A DNA stretch of 64,000 bases. Origin: an uncultured Oscillospiraceae bacterium (GTDB taxonomy: Bacteria; Bacillota; Clostridia; Oscillospirales; Oscillospiraceae). Shown here piece by piece: positions 52,322 through 60,445 of the stretch. Where the stretch lies: assembly GCA_934572325.1 (NCBI GenBank), contig CAKTKT010000001.1, positions 1 to 64,000 on the forward strand, written 5' to 3'. A program made the translations under genes and the position numbers. Under the pieces are notes generated by a model that worked only from the letters and a program-made list of their open reading frames with translations, was not told the origin of the DNA and ran no database searches. The number at the start of each line of letters is the position of its first letter. Position 1 is the first letter of the stretch.

Positions 52322-52726
52322 ATGAACATTGCATTGATGGCACATGACAGAAAGAAGGAGCTGATGGTCCAGTTCTGCATCGCGTACTGCGGCATTCTTG
52401 CCGAACATTCGCTCTGCGCCACGCACGTCACGGGCAAGCTCGTGTCCGAGGCGACGGGGCTGCCCATTACGCTCTACCTCCATGCCGATCAGGGCGGCGC
52501 GCAGCAGATAGGCGCGCGCATCTCGTTCAACGAGATCGACCTTGTCCTCTTCTTCTGCGATCCGGCGAATCCCAAGGGCTTTGACGACATCAACAAGATA
52601 GAGCGCCTGTGCGACCAGTATCAGATCCCCTTTGCCACTAACGCCGCCACGGCGGAGGTGCTCGTGCAGGGGCTCAGGCGCGGCGACCTCGACTGGCGCA
52701 ACATCGTCAACCCCCAGAAGCGCTGA
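52322..52726 (+). CDS. mgsA: methylglyoxal synthase-like protein with altered active site
   Basis: The 134-aa protein has the methylglyoxal synthase fold. MgsA converts dihydroxyacetone phosphate to methylglyoxal and phosphate. Conserved parts are NIALMAHDRKK at the N-terminus, TGKLVSEATGLPI near 40, QQIGARI near 61, DLVLFFCDPANP near 70-81, and PFATNAATAE near 101. The catalytic Asp of the GGDQQ motif (Asp71 in E. coli) is Ala60 here (GGAQQ), read from a clear GCG codon. The Asp of FFCDP and of AHD are kept. Activity as a normal synthase is therefore doubtful, though the family assignment is firm. hisS follows after 88 bases. Confidence 0.85.
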   Translation: MNIALMAHDRKKELMVQFCIAYCGILAEHSLCATHVTGKLVSEATGLPITLYLHADQGGAQQIGARISFNEIDLVLFFCDPANPKGFDDINKIERLCDQYQIPFATNAATAEVLVQGLRRGDLDWRNIVNPQKR

Positions 52727-52747
52727 AGAAACGGCGCATATTTTTCC

Positions 52748-52785
52748 AGCCCCCGAACACCAAGGGGGCTGTGCGCACTTTTTTT
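52748..52785 (+). terminator. possible terminator or attenuator before hisS
   Basis: AGCCCCC (52748-52754) pairs with GGGGGCT (52764-52770); a second short palindrome GTGCGCAC and then seven T follow. It lies between mgsA-like and hisS. No T-box element (AGGGTGG...ACCGCG) was found. Confidence 0.5.
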
Positions 52786-52814
52786 GACCGAAGAAACCGA
52801 AAGGACTTACTGAT

Positions 52815-54170
52815 ATGGCAAAGGTTACACCGCGCACGCTCTCCGGCTTTATGGAGCTGTTGCCCGCGGAGCAGATGAAGCTGGAGCGCATGAAGGACGT
52901 GCTGCGCCGCTGCTATGCCTCCTACGGCTTCGCCCCGCTCGACACGCCGCTCATCGAGGCGGCGGAGGTGCTGCTCGCCAAGGGCGGCGGGGAGACCGAA
53001 AAGCAGATATACCGCTTCCAAAAGGGCGAGAGCGACCTTGCGCTGCGCTTCGATTTGACCGTGCCGCTGGCAAAATACGTCGCGGCGCACTATGCGGAGC
53101 TGTGCTTTCCCTTCCGGCGCTACCAGATAGGCAAGGTATACCGAGGGGAGCGCGCGCAGCGCGGGCGCTTCCGCGAGTTTTATCAGGCGGACATCGACAT
53201 CATCGGCGACGGGAAGCTGGACATGATAAACGAGGCGGAGATTCCCGCCATCATCTACGACACGTTCACCGCGCTCGGGCTGAAAAGGTTCAGAATCCGT
53301 GTCAACAACCGCAAGCTCCTCAACGGCTTTTACGCCATGAACGGCATGAGCGAGCGCGCGGGCGACATTATGCGCGCCGTGGATAAGCTCGACAAGATAG
53401 GCGCGGAGAAGGTGCGCCGGCTTCTCATCGACGAGGTGAGGATGCTGCCGTGCAAGGCGGAGAACGTGCTCGACTTCATGGCGATAAAGGGCACGAACGC
53501 CGAGGTCATTGCGGCGCTGGAGCGCTACCGCGGCATGGACGCGACGTTCGATCAGGGGCTGGACGAGCTTTTGACCGTGACGCGCTATCTCGCGCAGTTC
53601 GGCGTGCCGGAGGAGAATTTCGCCGTTGACCTGACGATCGCGCGCGGGCTGGACTACTACACCGGCACGGTGTACGAAACGGAGATGACCGACCACCCTG
53701 AGATAGGCTCGATCTGCTCCGGCGGGCGGTATGACAGCCTTGCCGAGTTCTATACCGACCGCGAGCTGCCCGGCGTCGGCATTTCGATAGGGCTGACGAG
53801 GCTCTTTTACGTGCTGGGCGAGCAGGGGCTCTTGTCCGACGAGACGGTGAGCGCGCCGTGCGACGTGCTGGTGCTGCCGATGACGGAGGATCTGGGCTTT
53901 GCCATTTCCGCCGCGGCGGAGCTTCGCCGCGCAGGCATACGCACACAGCTTTACAGCGAGAAGAAAAAGTTCAAGGCGAGGATGAGCTATGCCGACAGGC
54001 TCGGCGCGCCGTATGTCGTGTTCGTCGGCGAGGACGAGATCAGAGAGGGCGTGCTCTCGGTAAAGGATATGCACACCGGCGAGCAGCGCAAGCTCGCCGC
54101 GGCGGACGCGGCGGCGGAGATCATCGCCGAGCTCGGCGAGCGCGCGGCGTACCCGCTCATCCGTGAATAG
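52815..54170 (+). CDS. hisS: histidyl-tRNA synthetase
   Basis: HisS (451 aa) is a class II synthetase that charges tRNA-His. Motif 2 is seen in RGRFREFYQADIDIIG near residue 118, the histidine-specific motif in TIARGLDYYTGTVYE near 278, motif 3 in GVGISIGLTRLF near 325, and the C-terminal anticodon-binding domain from about 350. The N-terminus ARGTRDxxP form is replaced by VTPRTLSGFMELLPAEQMKLERM, as in some clostridial members. The ATG has GAAAGGACT at 10 bases. aspS follows 39 bases downstream; hisS-aspS pairs are usual in Firmicutes. Confidence 0.95.
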   Translation: MAKVTPRTLSGFMELLPAEQMKLERMKDVLRRCYASYGFAPLDTPLIEAAEVLLAKGGGETEKQIYRFQKGESDLALRFDLTVPLAKYVAAHYAELCFPFRRYQIGKVYRGERAQRGRFREFYQADIDIIGDGKLDMINEAEIPAIIYDTFTALGLKRFRIRVNNRKLLNGFYAMNGMSERAGDIMRAVDKLDKIGAEKVRRLLIDEVRMLPCKAENVLDFMAIKGTNAEVIAALERYRGMDATFDQGLDELLTVTRYLAQFGVPEENFAVDLTIARGLDYYTGTVYETEMTDHPEIGSICSGGRYDSLAEFYTDRELPGVGISIGLTRLFYVLGEQGLLSDETVSAPCDVLVLPMTEDLGFAISAAAELRRAGIRTQLYSEKKKFKARMSYADRLGAPYVVFVGEDEIREGVLSVKDMHTGEQRKLAAADAAAEIIAELGERAAYPLIRE

Positions 54171-54209
54171 GTCTATTCTAAATTTTTGAGATAGAAGAGA
54201 GGGAGATTT

Positions 54210-55994
54210 ATGTTTCAGTCCCGTACACATACCTGCAATGAGCTCAGACTCGGCAATGCAGGCGAAAGGGTCAAGCTCGTCGGCTGGATGGAGAACGTCC
54301 GCGAGGTCGGCAGCAACTTTGCCTTCGTCGTCCTGCGCGACTTTTACGGCACGACGCAGGTGGTCGTGGAGACAGAGGACATGATGAAAATCATCAAGTC
54401 CGTCAATAAGGAGTCCACCATTTCCGTCGAGGGCGTCGTGCGCGAGCGAGCGAGCAAAAACCCCAAGCAGGACACCGGAGAGATAGAGGTCGTGCCGGAG
54501 AAGATAGAAATACTCGGCAAATGCCGCTATAACGAGCTGCCGTTTGAGATAAACCGCAGCCGCGAGGCGGACGAGAGCGCGAGACTGAAGTACCGCTATC
54601 TCGATTTGAGAAACCCCGCCGTCAAAAAGAACATCATTCTCCGCTGCAACGTTATCTCCGCTCTGCGTCAGGCGATGACGGCGCACGGCTTTCTTGAGAT
54701 AACCACGCCCATCCTCACCGCCTCCTCCCCGGAGGGCGCGCGCGACTATCTTGTTCCGGCGAGAAAGCACCCGGGCAAGTTCTACGCCCTGCCACAAGCG
54801 CCGCAGCAGTTCAAGCAGCTTCTCATGACCTCCGGCTTTGACCGGTACTTCCAGATAGCGCCGTGCTTCCGCGACGAGGACGCGCGCGGCGACCGCTCCC
54901 CGGGCGAGTTCTATCAGCTTGATATGGAGATGGCGTTCGCCACGCAGGATGACGTTTTTGCCGTGCTGGAGGACGTGCTGCCCCCGATCTTTGCCAAATT
55001 CGGCACTTATAACGTCGCGTCCGACGCGCCGTTCAGGCGTATCGGCTATGTGGAGTCTATGGAGCGCTACGGCACGGATAAGCCGGATCTACGCATAGAC
55101 CTGCACGTCAAGGACGTCACCGCGCTCACCCGCGGCACGGAGTTCGCCCCGTTCAATGCCGACGGCGCGGTCGTGAAGGCGATCGCCGTGTCCGACTGCG
55201 AGCTGACGAGAAAGCACATCGACAAGCTCTGCACCGATGTGGAGGTGCAGGCGGGCGCGAAGCCCTACTGGTTCAGGGTGGACGAGCACGGCGAGCTTAC
55301 CGGCGGCGTGGCGAAGTTTATCGCCGATCGCCGCGACGAGCTGACCGCGGCGCTCGATCTCAAGCCGAACACCCTCGTGGGCGTCGCCGCAGGCAAGAAG
55401 GAGCTTGCGCAGAAGACTGCGGGCGTCATGCTGAAGATGCTGGGCGCGGCGTGCCCCAACCATATGGACAGGGAGCGCTACGAGTTCTGCTGGATTGTGG
55501 ATTTCCCCATGTACGAGATAGGGGAGGAGTCCGGCGAGCTGGAGTTCTGCCACAACCCGTTCTCCATGCCCGCAGGCGGGCTGGACGTGCTGCTGCGCGC
55601 CGAGCGCGGCGAGATAGACCCGCTCACCATAACCGCCGACCAGTACGACCTTGTCTGCAACGGCGTGGAGCTCAGCTCCGGCGCGGTGCGTAACCACGAT
55701 CCGGAGATCATGATAAAGGCGTTCGAGATGGTGCGTCTCGGCGAGGAGGACGTAAAGCGCAAGTTCCCCGCGATGTACAATGCGTTCTGCTACGGCGCGC
55801 CGCCCCATGCAGGGATCGCCCCAGGCGTTGACCGCATGGTCATGCTCCTCGCGGGCGAGGACAGCATCCGCGAGATCATCCCCTTCCCCATGAACAAGAA
55901 CGCCATGGACGTGATGATGGGCGCGCCCTCCGCCGTCGAGCAGAAGCAGCTTGACGAGCTGCACATCGCGCTCGTGGGCGAGATGGAAGAATAA
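54210..55994 (+). CDS. aspS: aspartyl-tRNA synthetase
   Basis: AspS (594 aa) is the bacterial-type class II enzyme with an N-terminal OB-fold (VKLVGWMENVREVGSNFAFVVLRDFYG), catalytic core with motif 2 (CFRDEDARGDRSPGEFYQLDMEM), a GAD insertion domain (about 300-420) and motif 3 (GVDRMVMLLAGEDSIREIIPFP). Whether it is discriminating or also charges tRNA-Asn cannot be judged from the sequence; no gatCAB or asnS is in the window. The ATG has GAGGGAG at 6 bases and the gene ends at a terminator. Confidence 0.96.
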   Translation: MFQSRTHTCNELRLGNAGERVKLVGWMENVREVGSNFAFVVLRDFYGTTQVVVETEDMMKIIKSVNKESTISVEGVVRERASKNPKQDTGEIEVVPEKIEILGKCRYNELPFEINRSREADESARLKYRYLDLRNPAVKKNIILRCNVISALRQAMTAHGFLEITTPILTASSPEGARDYLVPARKHPGKFYALPQAPQQFKQLLMTSGFDRYFQIAPCFRDEDARGDRSPGEFYQLDMEMAFATQDDVFAVLEDVLPPIFAKFGTYNVASDAPFRRIGYVESMERYGTDKPDLRIDLHVKDVTALTRGTEFAPFNADGAVVKAIAVSDCELTRKHIDKLCTDVEVQAGAKPYWFRVDEHGELTGGVAKFIADRRDELTAALDLKPNTLVGVAAGKKELAQKTAGVMLKMLGAACPNHMDRERYEFCWIVDFPMYEIGEESGELEFCHNPFSMPAGGLDVLLRAERGEIDPLTITADQYDLVCNGVELSSGAVRNHDPEIMIKAFEMVRLGEEDVKRKFPAMYNAFCYGAPPHAGIAPGVDRMVMLLAGEDSIREIIPFPMNKNAMDVMMGAPSAVEQKQLDELHIALVGEMEE

Positions 55995-56003
55995 TCGAAA
56001 CGC

Positions 56004-56043
56004 AAAAACCGTCGGCGCATATCTTCATAGCTGGCGGTTTTTT
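56004..56043 (+). terminator. terminator of hisS-aspS
   Basis: AAAAACCGTCGGC pairs with GCTGGCGGTTTTT, with G-U pairs, over a 13-base loop and ends in six T. Confidence 0.75.
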
Positions 56044-56055
56044 CACAAAGGATGT

Positions 56056-57579
56056 ATGGCAATGTTTTCCTCAACAAAGAGCATGGGCGTGACCGGCGTG
56101 GGTGGGTACGAGGTGGCGGTGGAGGTGTACATCTCCGGCGGGCTGCCGGCGTTCGACATCGTGGGTCTGCCCGACGCGGCGGTGAAGGAGGCGCGCGAGC
56201 GCGTGCGCGCCGCGATAAAAAACAGCGGCTTCAAGTTCCCCGTCAGCCGCCTGACCGTCAATCTCGCTCCGGCGGACAAGAAAAAGGCGGGCACGGTGTA
56301 CGATCTGCCGATGCTCGTGGGCATACTCTCCGCCGCAGGGGATATAAAAGCCCCCGGGGATAAGTGCGCCTTTATCGGGGAGCTGTCGCTCACGGGGGAG
56401 CTGCGCCCGGTCGCGGGGGCGCTGCCGATGGCGCTGGCGGCGGAGCGCGCGGGGGTGGAGCATTTCTTCGTTCCGGCGGAGAACGCGCGCGAGGCGGCGT
56501 TTGCCGACGGGCTGTCGGTATATCCGGTGAAAAACGTCGCCCAGCTTGCCGCGCATCTTTCGGGGGAAACGCCCCTTGAGCGCGCCGCCTGTCCGGATCT
56601 GTGCGCCGCACGCCTGCCGATGCCGGATTTCGCCGACGTCAAGGGGCAGGAGAACGTCAAGCGCGCGTTTGAGATCGCGGCGGCGGGCGGGCACAACATC
56701 CTCATCGTCGGGCCTCCCGGCGCGGGCAAGTCCATGATGGCAAAGCGCCTGCCCGGCATACTGCCGGATATGAGCCGCGAGGAGATGATAGAGACGACGG
56801 AGATACACTCCGTTGCCGGACTTACCGGCGGCGAGCAGCCGATAGTCTGCCGCCGCCCGTTCCGTGCGCCGCACCACACGGTGTCCGCCGCGGGGCTGTC
56901 CGGCGGAGGCACGACGCCGCGCCCGGGGGAGATCAGCCTTGCGCACAACGGCGTTTTGTTTCTCGACGAGCTGCCGGAGTTCCGGCGCGACGCGCTGGAG
57001 GTTCTGCGCCAGCCGCTGGAGGACGGGGTGGTGACGGTGTCGCGCGTCGCGGGATCGCTGACGTTTCCGAGCCGGTTTATGCTGGTGTGCGCGATGAACC
57101 CGTGCAAGTGCGGGTGGTACGGGCACCCGTCGGGGCGCTGCCGCTGCTCGGCGAACGATGTGCGCCGTTACCATTCGCGCATATCCGGACCGCTGCTGGA
57201 CAGGATAGACCTCATCGTGGAGGTGCCGGCGCTGGACTATGAGGAGCTGAAGAGAAAAGCGCCGGCGGAGAGCTCCGCCGAGATAAAAAAGCGCGTTGAC
57301 GCGGCGCGGCGCGTACAGCGCAGGCGCTACGCCGACGACGGCGCCATGTGCAACGCCCGCATCGACAGCGGGGCGCTGCGCGAGGTCTGCGCCGTGAGCG
57401 CGGAGGGGGAGGAGCTGATGCGCGCCGCGTTTGAGAGCATGGATCTCTCCGCGCGCAGCTATGACCGCATCCTCCGCGTCGCGCGCACCATCGCCGACCT
57501 TGCGGAAAGCGAGCGGATAGAGAGCGAGCATATCGCCGAGGCGATACAGTACAGGACATATGATTTTAACGCGGAATAA
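56056..57579 (+). CDS. YifB family magnesium-chelatase-like AAA ATPase
   Basis: The 507-aa protein has the YifB/ComM layout: an N-terminal Lon-protease-like fold (GVTGVGGYEVAVEVYISGGLPAFDIVGLPDAAVKEARERVRAA), a MCM/Mg-chelatase type AAA+ core with Walker A GPPGAGKSMMAKRLPG near residue 218 and Walker B GVLFLDELPEF near 298, and a CxCGWYGHP segment near 356 that is typical. ComM relatives help branch migration during DNA uptake and recombination. ATG 56056 and ATG 56062 are both possible; AAAGG is 4 or 10 bases away, so the second is somewhat better. Confidence 0.92.
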   Translation: MAMFSSTKSMGVTGVGGYEVAVEVYISGGLPAFDIVGLPDAAVKEARERVRAAIKNSGFKFPVSRLTVNLAPADKKKAGTVYDLPMLVGILSAAGDIKAPGDKCAFIGELSLTGELRPVAGALPMALAAERAGVEHFFVPAENAREAAFADGLSVYPVKNVAQLAAHLSGETPLERAACPDLCAARLPMPDFADVKGQENVKRAFEIAAAGGHNILIVGPPGAGKSMMAKRLPGILPDMSREEMIETTEIHSVAGLTGGEQPIVCRRPFRAPHHTVSAAGLSGGGTTPRPGEISLAHNGVLFLDELPEFRRDALEVLRQPLEDGVVTVSRVAGSLTFPSRFMLVCAMNPCKCGWYGHPSGRCRCSANDVRRYHSRISGPLLDRIDLIVEVPALDYEELKRKAPAESSAEIKKRVDAARRVQRRRYADDGAMCNARIDSGALREVCAVSAEGEELMRAAFESMDLSARSYDRILRVARTIADLAESERIESEHIAEAIQYRTYDFNAE

Positions 57580-57592
57580 CGCGCAAGGGCGC

Positions 57593-57632
57593 AAAAACGG
57601 CGAGTGACCGGACAGATCACTCGCCGTTTTTT
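57593..57632. terminator. bidirectional terminator
   Basis: AAAAACGGCGAGTGA pairs with the complementary TCACTCGCCGTTTTT over a CCGGACAGA loop. It separates the convergent yifB and TauE/SafE genes. Confidence 0.92.
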
Positions 57633-57640
57633 GTATGCGC

Positions 57641-58372
57641 TTACCCTGCGAAGAGGTTTATTATGCCGCTGATGCCGACGCCTATGTAGACGGTGTTTTT
57701 CAGCCGTGCGCCGTCGATGCGGTCGATAATGCGGTTGGCGGTGTACAGCCCTGCCATCATGCACGCTATGCCCAGCCCGACGAGCGGCAGAAGATCGGCG
57801 GTCAGTATCCCGCCCCTTACGCGCAGATACGCGCTCATGCTGAGGTTGACGAAAAACAGAGTCTCCGTTGTGCCGAGAAACTCCTCCTTGCTGTCGGTGT
57901 GCGCGAGGTAGTAGAGCACCATCAGCGGACCGCCGATGGAGAATAGCCCGCTGCACGCGCCGGAAAACGCCCACGCCGCGACGCACAAAGGCAAGCTCCA
58001 CGCCTTGGGCTGCTTTTTGGCGAGAAGAAAGTGGTACGCCGTCAGCACGATGAGAAAACCGCCGAATATACGCTTCAAAAGCTGCTGATCCACGCGGGAG
58101 GAAAAGCGTATCGCCAGCGCGGAGCACAGCGCGTACACGATAAGCGGCACGATGACCTTTTTGATGGAGATGTGCTTGCGGTAGCGGAGCACCATCAGCA
58201 TCGTGAGCGCGAGGCTGACGATGCCGGAGACGGCGGCGGCGCGGCTGATGGAGAGAAAAAGCGGCAGCACCATCATCATCAGTATGCCCGCGCCGAAGCC
58301 GCACACGCCCTGCGCCAGCCCCGCGAGCAGCGCAACTATGCTGAATGAAATGTATTCGACCATATTATGCAC
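57641..58372 (-). CDS. sulfite exporter TauE/SafE family membrane protein
   Basis: A 243-aa polytopic membrane protein with about eight helices. The first repeat ALLAGLAQGVCGFGAGILMMMVLPLFL and the second, AFSGACSGLFSIGGPLMVLYYLAHT, carry the GxxxGxGxG-type patterns of TauE/SafE (DUF81). Members export sulfite, sulfoacetate or other organic anions, or import them; the substrate is unknown. It lies 12 bases downstream of the IclR gene in the same direction and is thus probably cotranscribed, which ties it to the catabolic system regulated there. Confidence 0.9.
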   Translation of the reverse strand: MHNMVEYISFSIVALLAGLAQGVCGFGAGILMMMVLPLFLSISRAAAVSGIVSLALTMLMVLRYRKHISIKKVIVPLIVYALCSALAIRFSSRVDQQLLKRIFGGFLIVLTAYHFLLAKKQPKAWSLPLCVAAWAFSGACSGLFSIGGPLMVLYYLAHTDSKEEFLGTTETLFFVNLSMSAYLRVRGGILTADLLPLVGLGIACMMAGLYTANRIIDRIDGARLKNTVYIGVGISGIINLFAG

Positions 58373-58384
58373 CCCGTCATATAT

Positions 58385-59173
58385 TCATATGCCCCAGCAG
58401 TCAAAGAGACTTGCCGTGATCTTTTCCGACGCCTCGCGCAGCGCGGGCAGGTATTTCAAAAGCTTCGCCGGCTCCGACACGCCGATAAGCCCGCTGAACG
58501 ACAGCGACGCGACGATCGTACCCTCCCTGTCGCGCACGGGCACGGCGATGCAGCTTCCGTTGATGGACGACTCCTGAAAATCTATCGCGTAGCCGTTTTC
58601 GGCGGTCTTTTTCAGCTCGGCGCGGTAGGCGGCGGGGTCGGTGATAGTGAACGGCGTGAGCGCCTCCATGCGGTGGGTGGTTATTATCTGCTCGATGAGC
58701 GCGTCGGGCAGCTCGCACAAGAGGATCTTCCCGCCGCCGCAGGCGTAGTAGGGGAGCACGGAGTGGAGCGGGGGAACGTAGTTGATGATGCTCTTCGTGA
58801 GCGACTGCTGCAAAACGACGCAGTCCGACCCGTTGCGGACGATGAGGTTCATGGCAAGCCCGTGACGCGCGGTGCACTCCTCCATCACGCACTTCGCCGC
58901 ATCGCTCAGCGCGAGGTAGAAATTATTGCGCTCCGTCACGAAGCTCAGCTTCTGCCCCGTGATATAGCGGTCATCCTCCATCTGGTAGACCCAGCCCGTC
59001 ATCTCCAGCGTCTTGAGGATGCGGAACGTCGTGGAGGGATTGAGCGAGCACTGCTTTGCAATGGCGTTCACGCCCATGGGGGTCTTGCCCGTGCGCAGCA
59101 GGTCGAGCACGCCCATCGCGCTCTCCAGCATTTTTATGGTTTCGACCTTTTGGCTTTTACCGGTCTCCATCAT
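58385..59173 (-). CDS. IclR-family transcriptional regulator
   Basis: The 262-aa regulator has an N-terminal winged helix (SAMGVLDLLRTGKTPMGVNAIAKQCSLNPSTTFRILKTLEMTGWVYQ) and an IclR effector domain (about 90-260, with RHGLAMNLIVRNGSDCVVLQ and GSCIAVPVRDREGTIVASLSFSG). Such proteins bind a small organic acid and usually repress a neighbouring catabolic operon. It is transcribed away from the aldolase operon, and a perfect palindrome lies in that operon's promoter. Start ATG 59173 or 59170, with GGAG 5 or 8 bases upstream. It shares a short gap with the TauE/SafE gene. Confidence 0.92.
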   Translation of the reverse strand: MMETGKSQKVETIKMLESAMGVLDLLRTGKTPMGVNAIAKQCSLNPSTTFRILKTLEMTGWVYQMEDDRYITGQKLSFVTERNNFYLALSDAAKCVMEECTARHGLAMNLIVRNGSDCVVLQQSLTKSIINYVPPLHSVLPYYACGGGKILLCELPDALIEQIITTHRMEALTPFTITDPAAYRAELKKTAENGYAIDFQESSINGSCIAVPVRDREGTIVASLSFSGLIGVSEPAKLLKYLPALREASEKITASLFDCWGI

Positions 59174-59343
59174 CTCAACTCCAGAACCAATATTTCTTTC
59201 AATATTACGACGGATGTACGGTTTTGTCAACAGAGCGTCATGCGCTTATTCTAGCGGCAAAAGAAGAAGCCGCAATGTTGCACAAAACGCAGCCGCGATT
59301 TATGTGTACTCATACAAAAGTGAGCGCTCGGCACAAATAGCCA

Positions 59344-59372
59344 TTGACGAACACGGGAAAAGGGAGTAGTAT
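59344..59372 (+). promoter_or_regulatory. promoter of the aldolase-transport operon
   Basis: TTGACG (59344-59349) is followed after 17 bases by TAGTAT (59367-59372). A TATAAT at 59370-59375 is also present but at 20 bases. Either way the start lies inside the palindrome at 59374-59399. Confidence 0.7.
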
Positions 59373-59373
59373 A

Positions 59374-59399
59374 ATTTTCGGAATGGATATTCCGAAAAT
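59374..59399. promoter_or_regulatory. perfect 11-bp palindrome, probable IclR operator
   Basis: ATTTTCGGAAT-GGAT-ATTCCGAAAAT is an exact inverted repeat that covers the predicted transcription start of the aldolase operon. It contains the GGAAT/ATTCC core seen in operators of several IclR-family regulators, and the regulator gene is divergent and 200 bases away. Confidence 0.75.
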
Positions 59400-59422
59400 G
59401 AAAATTTAAGGAGCTATTTATT

Positions 59423-60340
59423 ATGGCAAGGCAGAGACTGGAAGGCATTTATATCCCTGTGATCACCCCGTTCAACAAGGACGAGAGCATCAATTTCAGC
59501 GCGATCAAGGAGGTCACGAAGTTCTTAGCGGATAACGGCGTAACGGGCATCATCCCCTCCGGTTCTACCGGCGAGATGATAGCGCTTGAGAAGGACGAGC
59601 AGATCGCTGTCAACAAGGCGTACATCGAGGCGGGTCATGCCAACGGCATAAAGGTCGTCGCGTCCACCGGCGCGTACCGCACGAAGGACGTCGTCGAGAT
59701 GTCCAGGGCGGCGGAAGCCGACGGCGCGGACGGCATCATGGCGGTCACGCCGTGGTACATGGGACCGAATAAGCAGGAGCTTTATGAGCACTATAAGACC
59801 ATCCACAACGCGATAAGCATCCCCGTCATGATGTACCACAACCCGTACTACTCCACCGTGCTGCTTGACGACCGCTTCATCGCAAAGCTCTACAACGAGG
59901 GCTGCATCGACGCTATCAAGGAGCGCCAGGCGGACGTGTTCAGACAGCAGAATCTCCGCCGTCTGACAGATGAGAACTTCAACATCTTCTACGGCTACGA
60001 CGTGTGCGCGGTCGAGACGATGTCCTGCTGGTCCGACGGCTGGGTCGTCGGCACGGGCAACCTCTTCCCGAAGGAGAACTCCACCGTTTACCACCTTGCG
60101 CAGGACAAGAAGACCGCCGAGGCGATGAAGGCTCAGGAGGAGCTGGTATGGCCGTATCTGCCGCTGTTCACCGAGGCGGACTCCAACGGCGACGTGCTGT
60201 GGCTGCAGATTATCAAGGAGGGGCTGAAGCTGCGCGGCGTTGACGCCGGCTACTGCCGCAAGCCCGTCATCTCTGAGCTGCCCGAGGAGGACGTCGTCCG
60301 CCTCAAGAACGTGCTCAAGCACTACGGCTACCTCGCATAA
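59423..60340 (+). CDS. dihydrodipicolinate synthase/N-acetylneuraminate lyase family aldolase
   Basis: This 305-aa class I aldolase or dehydratase has PSGSTGEMIALEKDE near residue 47, Tyr138 in MMYHNPYY, and the Schiff-base Lys166 in IDAIKERQ. It is unlikely to be the biosynthetic DapA because it sits in an IclR-regulated operon with an oxidoreductase and a sugar-type ABC transporter. More likely it cleaves or dehydrates a 2-oxo sugar acid (for example a KDG-like or 5-dehydro-4-deoxyglucarate compound). AAGGAG lies 9 bases before the ATG. The substrate is open. Confidence 0.9.
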   Translation: MARQRLEGIYIPVITPFNKDESINFSAIKEVTKFLADNGVTGIIPSGSTGEMIALEKDEQIAVNKAYIEAGHANGIKVVASTGAYRTKDVVEMSRAAEADGADGIMAVTPWYMGPNKQELYEHYKTIHNAISIPVMMYHNPYYSTVLLDDRFIAKLYNEGCIDAIKERQADVFRQQNLRRLTDENFNIFYGYDVCAVETMSCWSDGWVVGTGNLFPKENSTVYHLAQDKKTAEAMKAQEELVWPYLPLFTEADSNGDVLWLQIIKEGLKLRGVDAGYCRKPVISELPEEDVVRLKNVLKHYGYLA

Positions 60341-60383
60341 GACAGGAGAGAAGCTATTCTTTTTCATACATCCTTTTTCCAAG

Positions 60384-60410
60384 CCGCTTCGGGCGGAAAG
60401 CCCGAGGCGG
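60384..60410 (+). other. intercistronic hairpin
   Basis: CCGCTTCGGGC pairs with GCCCGAGGCGG (one G-U pair) over a GGAAA loop. There is no T tract; it lies between the aldolase and oxidoreductase genes and may tune mRNA stability. Confidence 0.5.
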
Positions 60411-60445
60411 TGCGGAAAGGAAGTGTCGGACGGAAGGAGAGACCA

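Noticed and set aside
52726..52814. T-box riboswitch before hisS
   Set aside because: The gap is only 88 bases and lacks the AGGGTGG T-box sequence and a specifier stem; only a small hairpin with a T tract is present.
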